From contig NZ_JARGDK010000002.1 of assembly GCF_029210495.1 (NCBI RefSeq), positions 248,001 to 312,000 of the forward strand: 64,000 nucleotides of DNA, written 5' to 3'. A program made the translations under genes and the position numbers. Within the stretch, counting starts at the first letter, position 1. Every line of letters begins with the position of its first letter. Positions 33,339 to 44,116 of the stretch are shown in pieces. The notes beneath the pieces were generated by a model, which was not told where the DNA came from, did no database searches, and worked only from the letters and a program-made list of their open reading frames with translations. The stretch comes from Pseudothioclava nitratireducens (GTDB lineage Bacteria > Pseudomonadota > Alphaproteobacteria > Rhodobacterales > Rhodobacteraceae).

Positions 33339-34412
33339 TCAGCCTGCGAGCCAGGCGTTGAACAGCTCGTTCAGCTCGACGTCATGGTCGGCCCAGAATT
33401 CCGGGTCGTCCAGAACGGCGTTCTGCATGTTCTCCGGGTTGGTCGGCATGTGCGGGGCCATGTCGGTCACGCCATCCTTGTATTTACCCACCAGCGCAGC
33501 CGAGGACTTCCGCGCCGGGCCATAGCTGATGTAGCTGGCCTGACCGGCAAGACGCTCGGTGTCGGTTGCGAACTTGAGGTATTCCATCGCCGCTTCCGGG
33601 TTCGGCGAGTTCTTCGGGATCGCGAACATGTCGAGGTCCATGTACTGGCCGTCCCAGACGATGTCGAAGGGTTTGCCCTCTGCGACGATCGCGTCGAAGA
33701 TACGACCGTTATACACGGTGCTCATGGTCACTTCGCCATCGGCGAGCAGTTGCGGCGGCTGGGCGCCGGCTTCCCACCACACGACCGAGTCCTTGATCGT
33801 GTCGAGCTTGGCAAAGGCGCGTGCGACACCCTCATCCGTGCCGAGCACGTCATAGATTTCCGCCGCCGGGACGCCATCCGCGATCAGCGCGAGATAGAGC
33901 GTGCGCTTGGCGTTCTTCGGCAGACCGCGCTTGCCGGGGAAGCCTTCGAGATCGAAGAAGTCGGCGGCGGTCATCGGCTGACCGTTCGGGAACTTGGTGG
34001 TGTCATAGGCGATAACCGTGCCCCAGACGATGTTCGCAACCGCGCAGTCACGCAGCGCGCCATCGACGAAGTCGTCGATCGCGGGGGTGCCATCGGGCGC
34101 GGGCGGCAGGATCGCCGGGTCGATCTCGACCAGCGCGCCTTCGTCACACAGACGAATCGCGTCCGAGACCTCGATATCGAACACATCGGCGGTCACGTTG
34201 CCGGCCTCGACCTGCGCCTTGAGCGGCGAGGCGGGGTTGTCGGCGGCGACCATGGTCACCTTGATGCCGGTCTTTTCGGTGAACGGCTTGTTATAGGCTT
34301 CGACCTGGCTGGCCTCATAGGCGCCACCCCAGGACACGACGACAACTTCCTGCGCCGAGGCGGCAAAGCCGGTGGCGACAAGAGCCGTCGACAGGATCAA
34401 CATCTTCTTCAT
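33339..34412 (-). CDS. potD: Polyamine-type ABC transporter substrate-binding protein (PotD-like)
   Basis: The 357-residue periplasmic protein has a signal peptide (KKMLILSTALVATGFAASA). The mature start EVVVVSWGGAYE and the region FDIEVSDAIRLCDEGAL to DFVDGALRDCAVANIVWGTVIAYD are typical of the spermidine/putrescine-binding group (solute-binding family 1). The start at 34412 is chosen from the signal peptide. Long upstream extension is unlikely because it runs through the intergenic region after potA. Confidence 0.9.
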   Translation of the reverse strand: MKKMLILSTALVATGFAASAQEVVVVSWGGAYEASQVEAYNKPFTEKTGIKVTMVAADNPASPLKAQVEAGNVTADVFDIEVSDAIRLCDEGALVEIDPAILPPAPDGTPAIDDFVDGALRDCAVANIVWGTVIAYDTTKFPNGQPMTAADFFDLEGFPGKRGLPKNAKRTLYLALIADGVPAAEIYDVLGTDEGVARAFAKLDTIKDSVVWWEAGAQPPQLLADGEVTMSTVYNGRIFDAIVAEGKPFDIVWDGQYMDLDMFAIPKNSPNPEAAMEYLKFATDTERLAGQASYISYGPARKSSAALVGKYKDGVTDMAPHMPTNPENMQNAVLDDPEFWADHDVELNELFNAWLAG

Positions 34413-34506
34413 TCGTAAGACTCCCAGTTGGTTTGTTTTGACTATGTCATATTGGCCGCGGCTTTGGGCCGTCGGCAGTGGAAGGGCGGTCGCCCGCCCC
34501 CCCGGA

Positions 34507-35610
34507 TCACATCGGATCGAGCGCCCGCGCGTCCTGCGGGTGCCACCCGATCTGAATTTTCTCGCCCTCGACCAGTTTGGTCTGGCCAAGCGTGTTGCGC
34601 GACTTCATCACGAACTCCTCCGAGCCCGCGACCCGCATCCGCGTGCGGAAAATATCGCCCATATAGATCACTTCGAGCACTTCCGCGCCGATCGTATGGG
34701 CGCCCTCGGGCATCATCTCGGACTTGAATTCGACACGCTCGGGGCGGATCGAGACCAGTGTCTTCTGACCCGCCTCGCGCACGTTGACCGGCGTCGCGTC
34801 GATGATTTCGCCGGTTTCCAGCCGCACCGTGCACTTGTCGCCCGACAGGGTCTCGACCACGCCCGGCAGCTTGTTGTTCTCGCCGATGAACTGCGCCACG
34901 AACGAGTTCTGCGGACGCTCATAAAGCTCATCGGGCGGCGCGAGTTGCTGAATGCGGCCATCGTTGAACACCGCCACGCGGTCCGACATCGTCAGCGCCT
35001 CGCCCTGATCGTGGGTCACATAGACCACCGTGATCCCGAGCGTTTCGTGCAAGTGCTTGATTTCAAACTGCATATGTTCACGCAGTTGCTTGTCGAGCGC
35101 GCCGAGCGGCTCATCCATCAGCACCAGCTTGGGGTCGAAGACCAGCGCGCGGGCAAGCGCGATCCGCTGCTGCTGGCCGCCCGAAAGCTGCGCCGGGCGG
35201 CGGTTGATGAAATTGCCCATCTGCACCATGTCGAGCGCGCGCTTGACCTTTTGCTCGCGCTCCGACTTGCCCATGCCGCGCACTTCAAGCGGGAAGGCAA
35301 GGTTTTCGCCGACGGTCATATGGGGGAAAAGCGCGTAGTTCTGGAACACCATCCCGATACCACGCTTGTGCGGCGGCACGTTGTTGATGTTCTCCCCCCC
35401 CAGCCGGATCTCGCCGTGGGTGGCGGTTTCAAAGCCTGCCAGCATCATCAGGCAGGTGGTCTTACCAGAGCCCGAAGGGCCAAGCATCGTCAGGAATTCA
35501 CCCTTACCGATGGACAGGTTCAGGTCTTTCACGACCAGCGTTTCGCCGTCATAGCTTTTTTGCACGCGGTCGAATACGACGAAGCCTTCGTCGTCAGCAG
35601 CGTTAGTCAA
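34507..35610 (-). CDS. potA: Polyamine-type ABC transporter ATP-binding protein
   Basis: A 367-residue ATPase with Walker A GPSGSGKTT, signature LSGGQQQRIALARAL, Walker B LVLMDEPLGALD and the switch His in THDQGEAL. A C-terminal TOBE domain (about 280-355) follows. It drives import through the PotBC-like pair and is the first gene of the operon; the binding protein follows after 94 bases. Confidence 0.94.
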   Translation of the reverse strand: MTNAADDEGFVVFDRVQKSYDGETLVVKDLNLSIGKGEFLTMLGPSGSGKTTCLMMLAGFETATHGEIRLGGENINNVPPHKRGIGMVFQNYALFPHMTVGENLAFPLEVRGMGKSEREQKVKRALDMVQMGNFINRRPAQLSGGQQQRIALARALVFDPKLVLMDEPLGALDKQLREHMQFEIKHLHETLGITVVYVTHDQGEALTMSDRVAVFNDGRIQQLAPPDELYERPQNSFVAQFIGENNKLPGVVETLSGDKCTVRLETGEIIDATPVNVREAGQKTLVSIRPERVEFKSEMMPEGAHTIGAEVLEVIYMGDIFRTRMRVAGSEEFVMKSRNTLGQTKLVEGEKIQIGWHPQDARALDPM

Positions 35611-35717
35611 AGCGGGCTCCCCGTGATTATTTTTCGTTAGCTCCCGTAGGCGGGACTAAAACAACGATCCGGCGGGATTTCAACCCCATTTGATCACCGC
35701 TCTGCGAAGCCCCACAG

Positions 35718-37610
35718 TTAGCTGAGGCTAGTCACGGTTTCGCGTCCGGAACTGCCACAAAACGCCATATCAGAGAGCAACTGCGACCATTTCCGACAGC
35801 TTTCCCGCGAAATTGACCTTCGGGAAAGCAAAGGGGCGGCCATCGGCCCATAGACCGCGCTGACCGGCACCGCACCCAAAAGCGCGGACACCAGTTCGGG
35901 CATCGCCGCGATCACGCCAAGACGCCCCGCGCGCGTCAGCCCACCAAGAGCGAAGGGCCCCGGCCAGAAGCTCTCGCACCAGACCCCGTTGGCGCGGATC
36001 ACCCGGTGGCGGGGCAACAGAATATGGTGATAGCTCACCGCCCGCGCGCCCCGCATCACGCGCGCCCCGCCCCAGCCCGATTGCGCCAGATGGCGCGCGC
36101 GCACCAGCGCGCCTCCGCCCGGCATCGCGCCCGGACGCGCATCCGCTTGCCCGCGGCCCGAGGGCTGCGCCCCCCGATCCGCGACGCCCGGCCCGGCCCC
36201 CTGCCCAGCGCCCTGCCCCGCTTCCGGCCCCGCCGCCTCGGGCACCCAGATCGCATGTTGCCCCGACACGATCAGCGCCTGCGCATTGCCGAACGCCCCC
36301 GCCCGAATCCGAATCGGGAGGAGGCGAGGATCGGCAGCCAGCTCTGACGGGCCAAGCTGGCGCGCACCGCGCCAGACCAAAGGCTCCGGCGGACCATCGC
36401 GCACCCGGATCCGGTCGCCCACCCGCAAATCCTCGATCCGGCGGGCGCCCGCCTCCGTGTCGATCAGCGTGCCCTCGGCAAAGCAGGGAATGCCCATCGC
36501 ATAAAGCTGCTGCACCGTGGACACCTGCGCCGTGCTCACCCCGGTCAGCGTCACCGACTCACCATTGGGGAAGCTCAGCACCGCATTGCCGAACCCGTCA
36601 TCGGTGACGGTGACATCCCAGGCGTTGACCGGGTTCCCGAACTGATCGGTCAGCCCCGTCACGTCGAACTGATCGGTGGTCAAGCCCGACCCGTCGTCGG
36701 TCATATTGAAATCGTTGATCGTATCGGCGCCCGAGCCATCGGCATAGACCACCGTGTCGGACCCGTCCCCGGTCCAGATGACGTCATCCCCGGTGCCGCC
36801 GGTGATGGTGTCATCGCCAAGCTCGCCATGCAGCTCGTCGTTATCCGCGCCGCCGTCGATCCAGTCGTCGCCATTGCCCGCCCAGACCGTATCGGCGCCC
36901 GCATCGCCGTAGATCACCGCATTATAGGCGTAGGACACCCCGCCCACATCGTCGATCAGGTCCGCGCCATCGCCGCCATGCACGGTGTCGCCCTCAAGCG
37001 ACGTCGCCCCGCCCTGACCGAAATAAATCGTGTCATTGCCAGACCCGCCCTCAATCGAATCCGCGCCCGCTCCGGCCTCGATCGTGTCATTGCCGGCCCC
37101 CGCCAGCAGCGTGTCATCCCCGGCCCCGCCCCGGATATAGCTCGCAAGATCGGGGTCGTAATCGAGCACCGCCAGATCGAAATAGGTCGTCGCCGAGGGG
37201 CTATCGACATTATAGACATTGGAGACCGTGTAAACGACGCCGGGCTGCAACTCGACATTGGTGACATAGCCGACGAACTGCCCGCCGATCTCGATCCGGT
37301 CGAGCCAGACCGTCGAGCCATCGGGCGCGGTCAGGACGGCATATTCCTCTGAATAGGCGCGCCCCGAGGCCAGCGTCGCCCCGCTCGCATCGCGCACGGT
37401 CAGATACTGGTTCGCATCGACCCCGGTCTCGTCGGCAGAGACATCGCCATCAAGCGCGGCCTCGTCATCGGTGAACACGAAGGTCAGACGGTCGGTCGTC
37501 GCATCCCATGTCGGATCGACGTGAAACACCGACCCCGCGACAAGCGTCGATCCACCGCCCTCAATGACGACATCGCCGGGGGAATACCCGTATCTCGTAT
37601 AAGTCGCCAA
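35718..37610 (-). CDS. Secreted RTX-repeat protein with C-terminal Hint domain
   Basis: A 630-residue protein. The N-terminal part (about 1-155) has no clear family. RTX-type nonapeptide repeats follow (about 160-270: GGAGDDTLLAG, GAGNDTIEAG, GSGNDTIYFG, GTGDDVIWTG), expected to bind calcium. A Hint (hedgehog/intein-like) domain starts at CFAEGTLIDTEAGARRIEDL near 383. Gly/Ala/Gln-rich sequence interrupts the Hint part (about 460-500). A SYHHILLPRHRVIRANGVWCESF segment follows. There is no N-terminal signal peptide, which fits type I export. Hint proteins of this kind are frequent in Rhodobacteraceae; their role is unknown. Confidence 0.85.
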   Translation of the reverse strand: MATYTRYGYSPGDVVIEGGGSTLVAGSVFHVDPTWDATTDRLTFVFTDDEAALDGDVSADETGVDANQYLTVRDASGATLASGRAYSEEYAVLTAPDGSTVWLDRIEIGGQFVGYVTNVELQPGVVYTVSNVYNVDSPSATTYFDLAVLDYDPDLASYIRGGAGDDTLLAGAGNDTIEAGAGADSIEGGSGNDTIYFGQGGATSLEGDTVHGGDGADLIDDVGGVSYAYNAVIYGDAGADTVWAGNGDDWIDGGADNDELHGELGDDTITGGTGDDVIWTGDGSDTVVYADGSGADTINDFNMTDDGSGLTTDQFDVTGLTDQFGNPVNAWDVTVTDDGFGNAVLSFPNGESVTLTGVSTAQVSTVQQLYAMGIPCFAEGTLIDTEAGARRIEDLRVGDRIRVRDGPPEPLVWRGARQLGPSELAADPRLLPIRIRAGAFGNAQALIVSGQHAIWVPEAAGPEAGQGAGQGAGPGVADRGAQPSGRGQADARPGAMPGGGALVRARHLAQSGWGGARVMRGARAVSYHHILLPRHRVIRANGVWCESFWPGPFALGGLTRAGRLGVIAAMPELVSALLGAVPVSAVYGPMAAPLLSRRSISRESCRKWSQLLSDMAFCGSSGRETVTSLS

Positions 37611-37756
37611 AGCGGCACCGTCTTTGCGCAGTTCACCTCGCGCCCAGTCTCGCGCCGAGATCGGAAAAAACGGTTAACCAGCCCCCGGAGGCCCGAAGCT
37701 GTTTAGCTAAAATGCCAGAGATTTTCAGAACTTGCCCGCCCCGGCCCGGAAACGAC

Positions 37757-37783
37757 AAAGCCCGGACACGGGGTCCGGGCTTT
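37757..37783 (-). terminator. Intrinsic-type terminator after tRNA-Leu
   Basis: AAAGCCCGGAC and GTCCGGGCTTT form a perfect 11-base stem with a five-base loop. It is 17 bases past the tRNA 3' end on the minus strand. Confidence 0.75.
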
Positions 37784-37799
37784 CGTGGCTTCCAGCCAA

Positions 37800-37886
37800 T
37801 GGTGCGGTCGAGAAGACTCGAACTTCCACGGGAGTTACCCCACAGCGACCTCAACGCTGCGCGTCTACCAATTCCGCCACGACCGC
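37800..37886 (-). tRNA. tRNA-Leu (anticodon GAG)
   Basis: On the minus strand the acceptor arms GCGGTCG and CGACCGC pair fully, followed by discriminator A and an encoded CCA (37800-37802). The anticodon stem-loop CAGCG TTGAGGT CGCTG gives GAG, for CUC/CUU leucine codons. A long variable arm and a GTTCGAGTC T loop are present, as expected for class II tRNA-Leu. Confidence 0.95.
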
Positions 37887-38095
37887 ACTGTCTTGGCTTG
37901 GTGGGCGGGGTATTAGCCAAAGGCGCTGGCGAAGGAAAGGGGATTTTTGCCCCCGCGCGAAAAATTTTCACCCCGCCCCGGTGCACCCGCGCCGCCATCT
38001 GCGCCCCACGCCGCTTGCATCCCGCCCGCGCCCTTGCCACATAGGCCAAACGCGGCCCGCCCTGCCCGGCGCGCTTCAGGGAAAGGATACGGCGC

Positions 38096-38773
38096 ATGGT
38101 CGAATGGATTCACAGCGACAGGCTCGTCCCCTACGAGGAGGCGCTCGCCTTCATGGAGGACCGCGTGGCGGCCATCGCGCGCGGCGAGGCCGACGAGGCG
38201 ATCTGGCTGCTCGAACACCCGCCGCTCTACACTGCCGGCACCTCGGCGCGGCGCGAAGACCTCACCGATCCCGACCGCTTCCCCGTCTATGAGCCCGGAC
38301 GCGGCGGGCAATATACCTATCACGGCCCCGGCCAGCGCGTCGCCTATGTCATGCTCGACCTCAACAAGCGCGGGCGCGACGTGCGCTGCTTCGTGCGCAA
38401 GCTCGAAGACTGGGTGATTGCCGCGCTTGCGGAATTCAACGTCACCGGCGAGATTCGCGACGGCCGCGTCGGCGTCTGGGTCACCCGACCCGACCGCCCG
38501 AAAAACCCCGACGGCACGCTGCGCGAGGACAAGATCGCTGCGATTGGCGTCAAACTGCGCCGCTGGGTGAGCTTCCACGGCATCTCGATCAATGTCGAGC
38601 CGGACCTGTCGCATTTCACCGGCATCGTGCCTTGCGGGATTCGCGCCCATGGCGTGACCTCGCTCGTCGATCTCGGACTTCCGGTCACGCTCGACGATCT
38701 GGATGCGGCCTTGCGACTAAAGTTCGATCAAATCTTCGCTGATGGGGGGAATTCCTGCGGGAATACCCCGTGA
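38096..38773 (+). CDS. lipB: Octanoyl-[acyl-carrier-protein]:protein N-octanoyltransferase
   Basis: The 225-residue LipB moves octanoyl from ACP to lipoyl domains, the first step of lipoate synthesis. It has [14 protein letters not shown] near 40-53, [17 protein letters not shown], the catalytic Lys in [16 protein letters not shown] and the catalytic Cys in [15 protein letters not shown]. The length is normal. It lies alone, upstream of cycA. Confidence 0.96.
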   Translation: MVEWIHSDRLVPYEEALAFMEDRVAAIARGEADEAIWLLEHPPLYTAGTSARREDLTDPDRFPVYEPGRGGQYTYHGPGQRVAYVMLDLNKRGRDVRCFVRKLEDWVIAALAEFNVTGEIRDGRVGVWVTRPDRPKNPDGTLREDKIAAIGVKLRRWVSFHGISINVEPDLSHFTGIVPCGIRAHGVTSLVDLGLPVTLDDLDAALRLKFDQIFADGGNSCGNTP

Positions 38774-38871
38774 CGCGACCTTTTGCCCCGTGGTAAGACG
38801 CCAGAGCGCACCCTATCTGCGCCCTGTCCAAGGCCCACTGCGGGTCGAGCTACGAGAGTAAGGAAGACGCG

Positions 38872-39282
38872 ATGAAGATCAGCCTGATTGCCACCCTCGC
38901 CGCGATGGCCGTTGCAACGCCCGTATTCGCAGGCGACGCCGCCAAGGGCGAGACCGAATTCAAGAAGTGCAAGGCCTGCCACATGATCGTGGCCCCCGAT
39001 GGCACCGAAATCTACAAGGGCGGCAAGACCGGCCCGAACCTCTATGGCGTCGTCGGCCGTCAGGTCGGCTCGGTCGAAGGGTTCAAATACAAGGACTCGA
39101 TCGTCGCCGTCGGCGAAAGCGGTCTGGTCTGGGATGAGGCCGAACTGGCCGCCTACATGACCGACCCCAAAGCGTGGCTCATCGAGAAAACCGGTGACTC
39201 GGGCGCGAAGTCGGGCATGACCCACAAGCAGAAGAAAGACCAGGAAGACATCGCGGCCTATCTGGCCTCGGTCGCTCAATAA
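38872..39282 (+). CDS. cycA: Cytochrome c550/c2-type periplasmic cytochrome c
   Basis: The 136-residue class I cytochrome c has a signal peptide (MKISLIATLAAMAVATPVFA), the haem site CKACH and a later Met ligand in KSGMTHKQ. The stretch KGGKTGPNLYGVVGRQVGSVEGFKY closely resembles Paracoccus cytochrome c550. It carries electrons from the bc1 complex to the terminal oxidase encoded next door; a cycA-ctaD neighbourhood is known in Paracoccus. A terminator-like hairpin separates it from ctaD. Confidence 0.93.
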   Translation: MKISLIATLAAMAVATPVFAGDAAKGETEFKKCKACHMIVAPDGTEIYKGGKTGPNLYGVVGRQVGSVEGFKYKDSIVAVGESGLVWDEAELAAYMTDPKAWLIEKTGDSGAKSGMTHKQKKDQEDIAAYLASVAQ

Positions 39283-39307
39283 TCCGGTCCCTGCGCTGAA
39301 GTTCCAG

Positions 39308-39334
39308 ACGGGCGCCCCTCGGGGCGCCCGTTTT
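39308..39334 (+). terminator. Intrinsic terminator after cycA
   Basis: ACGGGCGCCCC and GGGGCGCCCGT form an 11-base perfect stem with a two-base loop as read. A TTTT run follows. Confidence 0.85.
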
Positions 39335-39355
39335 GCATATGCGCCGCCGCGCTCC

Positions 39356-39372
39356 TGCGACAGTTTTTCGCA
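39356..39372. promoter_or_regulatory. TGCGA-N7-TCGCA palindrome upstream of ctaD
   Basis: TGCGACAGTTTTTCGCA is an interrupted palindrome 98 bases before ctaD. TGCGACA also appears before both small membrane protein genes near 48 kb. The shape is like GCG...CGC sites described for RegA/PrrA-type redox regulators, but that match is from memory. Confidence 0.35.
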
Positions 39373-39418
39373 CTCCATTCTTGCCCCACGAAAAAATGCG
39401 TTCTAGAACCATCTTTAG

Positions 39419-41143
<1,725 letters not shown>

Positions 41144-41161
41144 GGCACGCTGACACTCGCG

Positions 41162-41185
41162 CGGCCCCGGAGAAATCCGGGGCCG
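41162..41185 (+). terminator. Terminator-like hairpin after ctaD
   Basis: CGGCCCCGG and CCGGGGCCG form a nine-base stem with the loop AGAAAT, 18 bases past the ctaD stop. Only a short T stretch follows. Confidence 0.65.
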
Positions 41186-41216
41186 TTCGCGTTCCGGCCC
41201 CTGCCCCGAGACACCG

Positions 41217-41711
41217 ATGCCCTATCACTGGACCCATGACGACCGCACCGCACGGCTCGAACTTTGGCCCTATCGCTCGCTGCCGAAGAAAGGCTTCGTG
41301 CTGTTCATTGGCGCGACCGCAGGCTTCCTCGCGCTGCCGCTTTTCGCGGTGCTCGGCTCGACCGTGCTCTGGGCGCTCCTGCCCTTTCTCGCGCTGGCCG
41401 TGGGGGCGATCTGGTGGGCGCTCGCGCATAGCTACCGCACCGGCGAGGTGCTGGAGCGTCTGGCCATCACCGAAGACAGCGTGACGCTGACCCGCCACGA
41501 CCCCAAACGCCCCGACCGCGACTGGAGCGCAAACCCCCATTGGGTCCGCGCCGAGCTGCACCCAAAGGGCGGCCCGGTGCCGAACTATCTCACATTGAAA
41601 GGTGGCCCCCGCCTCGTCGAACTCGGCGCCTTCCTCACCCCCGAGGAACGCCGCAGCCTCTATGACGAGGTGAATATGGCCTTGATGCAGGCGGGTCGGC
41701 CACAGGTCTGA
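41217..41711 (+). CDS. DUF2244-type membrane protein
   Basis: A 164-residue protein with two close membrane helices (about 27-65) and a soluble C-terminus. The sequence PYRSLPKKGFVLFIGATAG and the end EVNMALMQAG fit the DUF2244 family often found beside cytochrome oxidase genes in alphaproteobacteria. Function unknown. It lies 73 bases after ctaD, past a hairpin. Confidence 0.8.
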   Translation: MPYHWTHDDRTARLELWPYRSLPKKGFVLFIGATAGFLALPLFAVLGSTVLWALLPFLALAVGAIWWALAHSYRTGEVLERLAITEDSVTLTRHDPKRPDRDWSANPHWVRAELHPKGGPVPNYLTLKGGPRLVELGAFLTPEERRSLYDEVNMALMQAGRPQV

Positions 41712-41735
41712 TCCCGCCCCAAGCGCGCCCCGCCC

Positions 41736-42122
41736 TCAGACCTCGGAAAGCGGGATGCACTGATACTCCGCCTCGATCCGGGCCGCTGTTTCCGCCGCCC
41801 AGATTTCGCCGCGCGCATTCAGGTCGCGCGCAATCGTGCCCGGCTTGGTCTGCGCGTCGAGCTGCTTGATGAGCCGCTCGGTCTGGACCTCGGCAAAGCT
41901 CTCCAGCGCCGCCTCAAAAGCCCGATGCGCCTTGGCGCCCCGCGCCGCCGTTTCGGCCTCGGTTTCGCCATGGGTGCAGGCATAGCCGAAGCGGCCCTCC
42001 TGCACCTCGGAGTCAAAGGACAACAGCGCCCGGTCGGGATAGGCCATCCGCGCCGCCCCCACCGTGTCACAGCCGCTCAGCAGGGCCAGCGCAAGCGCGA
42101 TCCCCGCCCCGCGCCACATCAC
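41736..42122 (-). CDS. Hypothetical lipoprotein
   Basis: A small protein of 128 residues from the GTG at 42122 (127 if the ATG at 42119 is used). It has a short signal and the lipobox LLSGC near residue 18. The rest is soluble, with a helical Ala/Glu-rich middle, and two further Cys residues that might bond. I recognise no family. It overlaps the YqeY-like gene stop, so it is co-transcribed with it. Confidence 0.7.
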   Translation of the reverse strand: MMWRGAGIALALALLSGCDTVGAARMAYPDRALLSFDSEVQEGRFGYACTHGETEAETAARGAKAHRAFEAALESFAEVQTERLIKQLDAQTKPGTIARDLNARGEIWAAETAARIEAEYQCIPLSEV

Positions 42123-42586
42123 GCGAGCTTTTCCTTGAGCTGCGCGCCCACCGCGCCGAAATCCATCTGGCCGGTATATTTGCCTTTCAGCTCGCCCATC
42201 ACCCGGCCCATATCGCGGATCGAGCTCGCACCGACCTTGGCGATGGCCTTCTCGATCGCCTCCGCGACCTCCTCGGGCGAAAGCTGCCGGGGCAGGAATT
42301 CCTCGATCACGCGGATCTCGGCCTGTTCCTTCTCGGCCAGTTCCAGCCGCCCGCCCTCTTCATAGGCGCGCGCCGATTCCTGACGCTGCTTCACCATCTT
42401 GCCCATGATCGCAAGGATCTCCGGGTTGCCCACCGATCCCGCCCCGTCGCCTTCGGCGCGCAGAGCGATCTCGCGGTCCTTGATGGCCGCATTGATCAGA
42501 CGCAGCGTGGACAGCCGCTCCTGATCCTTCGACTTCATCGCCTCTTTCAGTGCTCCGGCGATCTTGTCGCGCATCTCCATGGTCAT
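42119..42586 (-). CDS. GatB/YqeY domain-containing protein
   Basis: A 155-residue all-helical protein of the YqeY family, related to the tail domain of GatB, the tRNA-dependent amidotransferase. Conserved parts are MRDKIAGALKEAMKSKDQERLSTLRLINAAIKDREI, EEFLPRQLSPEEV and RDMGRVMGELKGKYTGQMDF. It may bind tRNA; its role is unsettled. An ATG at 42580 is an alternative start. It is divergent from carA, a common arrangement. Confidence 0.9.
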   Translation of the reverse strand: MTMEMRDKIAGALKEAMKSKDQERLSTLRLINAAIKDREIALRAEGDGAGSVGNPEILAIMGKMVKQRQESARAYEEGGRLELAEKEQAEIRVIEEFLPRQLSPEEVAEAIEKAIAKVGASSIRDMGRVMGELKGKYTGQMDFGAVGAQLKEKLA

Positions 42587-42748
42587 AACCCCATCTCAAC
42601 CAAGACCGGCAGAATAGCCAAAAGACGCGACCGACACAATGAGGCTAAGTCATTGATAACATTGCACAACACGAATAAGCCAAACCCCCTTGACCCCAAG
42701 CGCCCGCGCCCGTAGGTTCCAGCAGATTTTGCCCCGGGGAGTCGCGCC

Positions 42749-43915
42749 ATGCCTGCAAGCCAGAAAGCATCGGAAAAGCCCACCGCGCTGATCGCGCTGG
42801 CAGATGGGCAGTTGTTCTACGGCAAGGGCTTCGGCGCCACAGGCACCACCGTGGCCGAGCTGGTGTTCAACACCGCGATGACCGGCTATCAGGAAATCAT
42901 GACCGACCCCTCCTATGCGGGCCAGGTCGTGACCTTCACCTTCCCGCATATCGGCAACACCGGCGTCACCCCCGAGGATGACGAGACCGGCGCGCCTGTC
43001 GCCGCCGGGATGGTGGTCAAATGGGACCCGAGCGAGCCGTCGAACTGGCGCGCCACCTCCGATCTCGTGAGCTGGCTCGAAAAGCAGGGCCGGATCGGCA
43101 TCGGCGGCATCGACACCCGCCGCCTGACCCGCGCCATCCGCCAGCAAGGCGCCCCGCATGTCGCCATCGCCCACGATCCCGAGGGCAAGTTCGACATCGA
43201 GGGCCTCGTCAAACAGGCGCGCGACTGGAAGGGCCTAGTCGGCCTCGACCTCGCCAAAGAGGTCACTTGCGCGCAATCCTACCGCTGGGACGAGAAACGC
43301 TGGGCCTGGCCCGAGGGCTACACCAAGGCCGAGGGCAATACGCTCAAGGTCGTCGCCATCGACTACGGCGCGAAACGCAACATCCTGCGCTGCCTCGCCT
43401 CGGCTGGCTGCGACGTGACCGTCCTGCCCGCCACCGCGACCGCCGAAGAGGTGCTCGCGCATAATCCCGATGGCGTGTTCCTCTCGAACGGTCCGGGCGA
43501 CCCGGCCGCGACCGGCAGCTATGCCGTGCCGATGATTCAGGAGGTCCTGAAAACCGACCTTCCGGTCTTTGGCATCTGCCTCGGTCACCAGATGCTCGCC
43601 CTCGCGCTCGGTGCCAAGACGATCAAGATGAACCACGGCCACCACGGCGCGAACCACCCGGTGAAAGACACCGAAACCGGCAAGGTCGAGATCACCTCGA
43701 TGAACCACGGTTTCGCCGTCGACACCCAGACCCTTCCGGCGGGCGTCAAGGAAACCCATGTCTCGCTCTTCGACGGGTCGAACTGTGGCATCCGCGTCGA
43801 AGACAAGCCGGTCTTCTCGGTGCAACACCACCCAGAGGCGAGCCCCGGCCCGCAGGACAGCTACTACCTGTTCGAGCGGTTCGCCGACGCGATGCGCGCC
43901 CGCAAGGCGGGCTGA
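42749..43915 (+). CDS. carA: Carbamoyl-phosphate synthase small subunit
   Basis: The 388-residue glutaminase subunit frees ammonia from glutamine for carbamoyl phosphate, used in arginine and pyrimidine synthesis. The N-terminal domain has ELVFNTAMTGYQEIMTDPSYAGQVV. The class I amidotransferase domain has the nucleophile Cys in FGICLGHQML and the His-Glu pair in QHHPEASPGP. carB is not in the window. GGGGA precedes the ATG. Confidence 0.97.
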   Translation: MPASQKASEKPTALIALADGQLFYGKGFGATGTTVAELVFNTAMTGYQEIMTDPSYAGQVVTFTFPHIGNTGVTPEDDETGAPVAAGMVVKWDPSEPSNWRATSDLVSWLEKQGRIGIGGIDTRRLTRAIRQQGAPHVAIAHDPEGKFDIEGLVKQARDWKGLVGLDLAKEVTCAQSYRWDEKRWAWPEGYTKAEGNTLKVVAIDYGAKRNILRCLASAGCDVTVLPATATAEEVLAHNPDGVFLSNGPGDPAATGSYAVPMIQEVLKTDLPVFGICLGHQMLALALGAKTIKMNHGHHGANHPVKDTETGKVEITSMNHGFAVDTQTLPAGVKETHVSLFDGSNCGIRVEDKPVFSVQHHPEASPGPQDSYYLFERFADAMRARKAG

Positions 43916-43987
43916 TCCCCGCGCCGCCGGGGCAGCCGATTCGCCCTGTTTTCAAAGGGTTCAGGATCAAACCGGGAACAAAAAGTT

Positions 43988-44012
43988 AAGCCCGCCCACG
44001 CTTGGCGGGCTT
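43988..44012 (+). terminator. Intrinsic terminator after carA
   Basis: AAGCCCGCC and GGCGGGCTT form a nine-base stem with a seven-base loop, and a short T run continues the second arm. Confidence 0.75.
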
Positions 44013-44116
44013 TGCGCAACATACCCCGCAAATGCCCCGGAAACGCCCGGTTTCATTAACCCTCCGTTAACCAATCGACACCGATGCTCGCCTTCTGATT
44101 GAAGAGCAAGGCCGAC

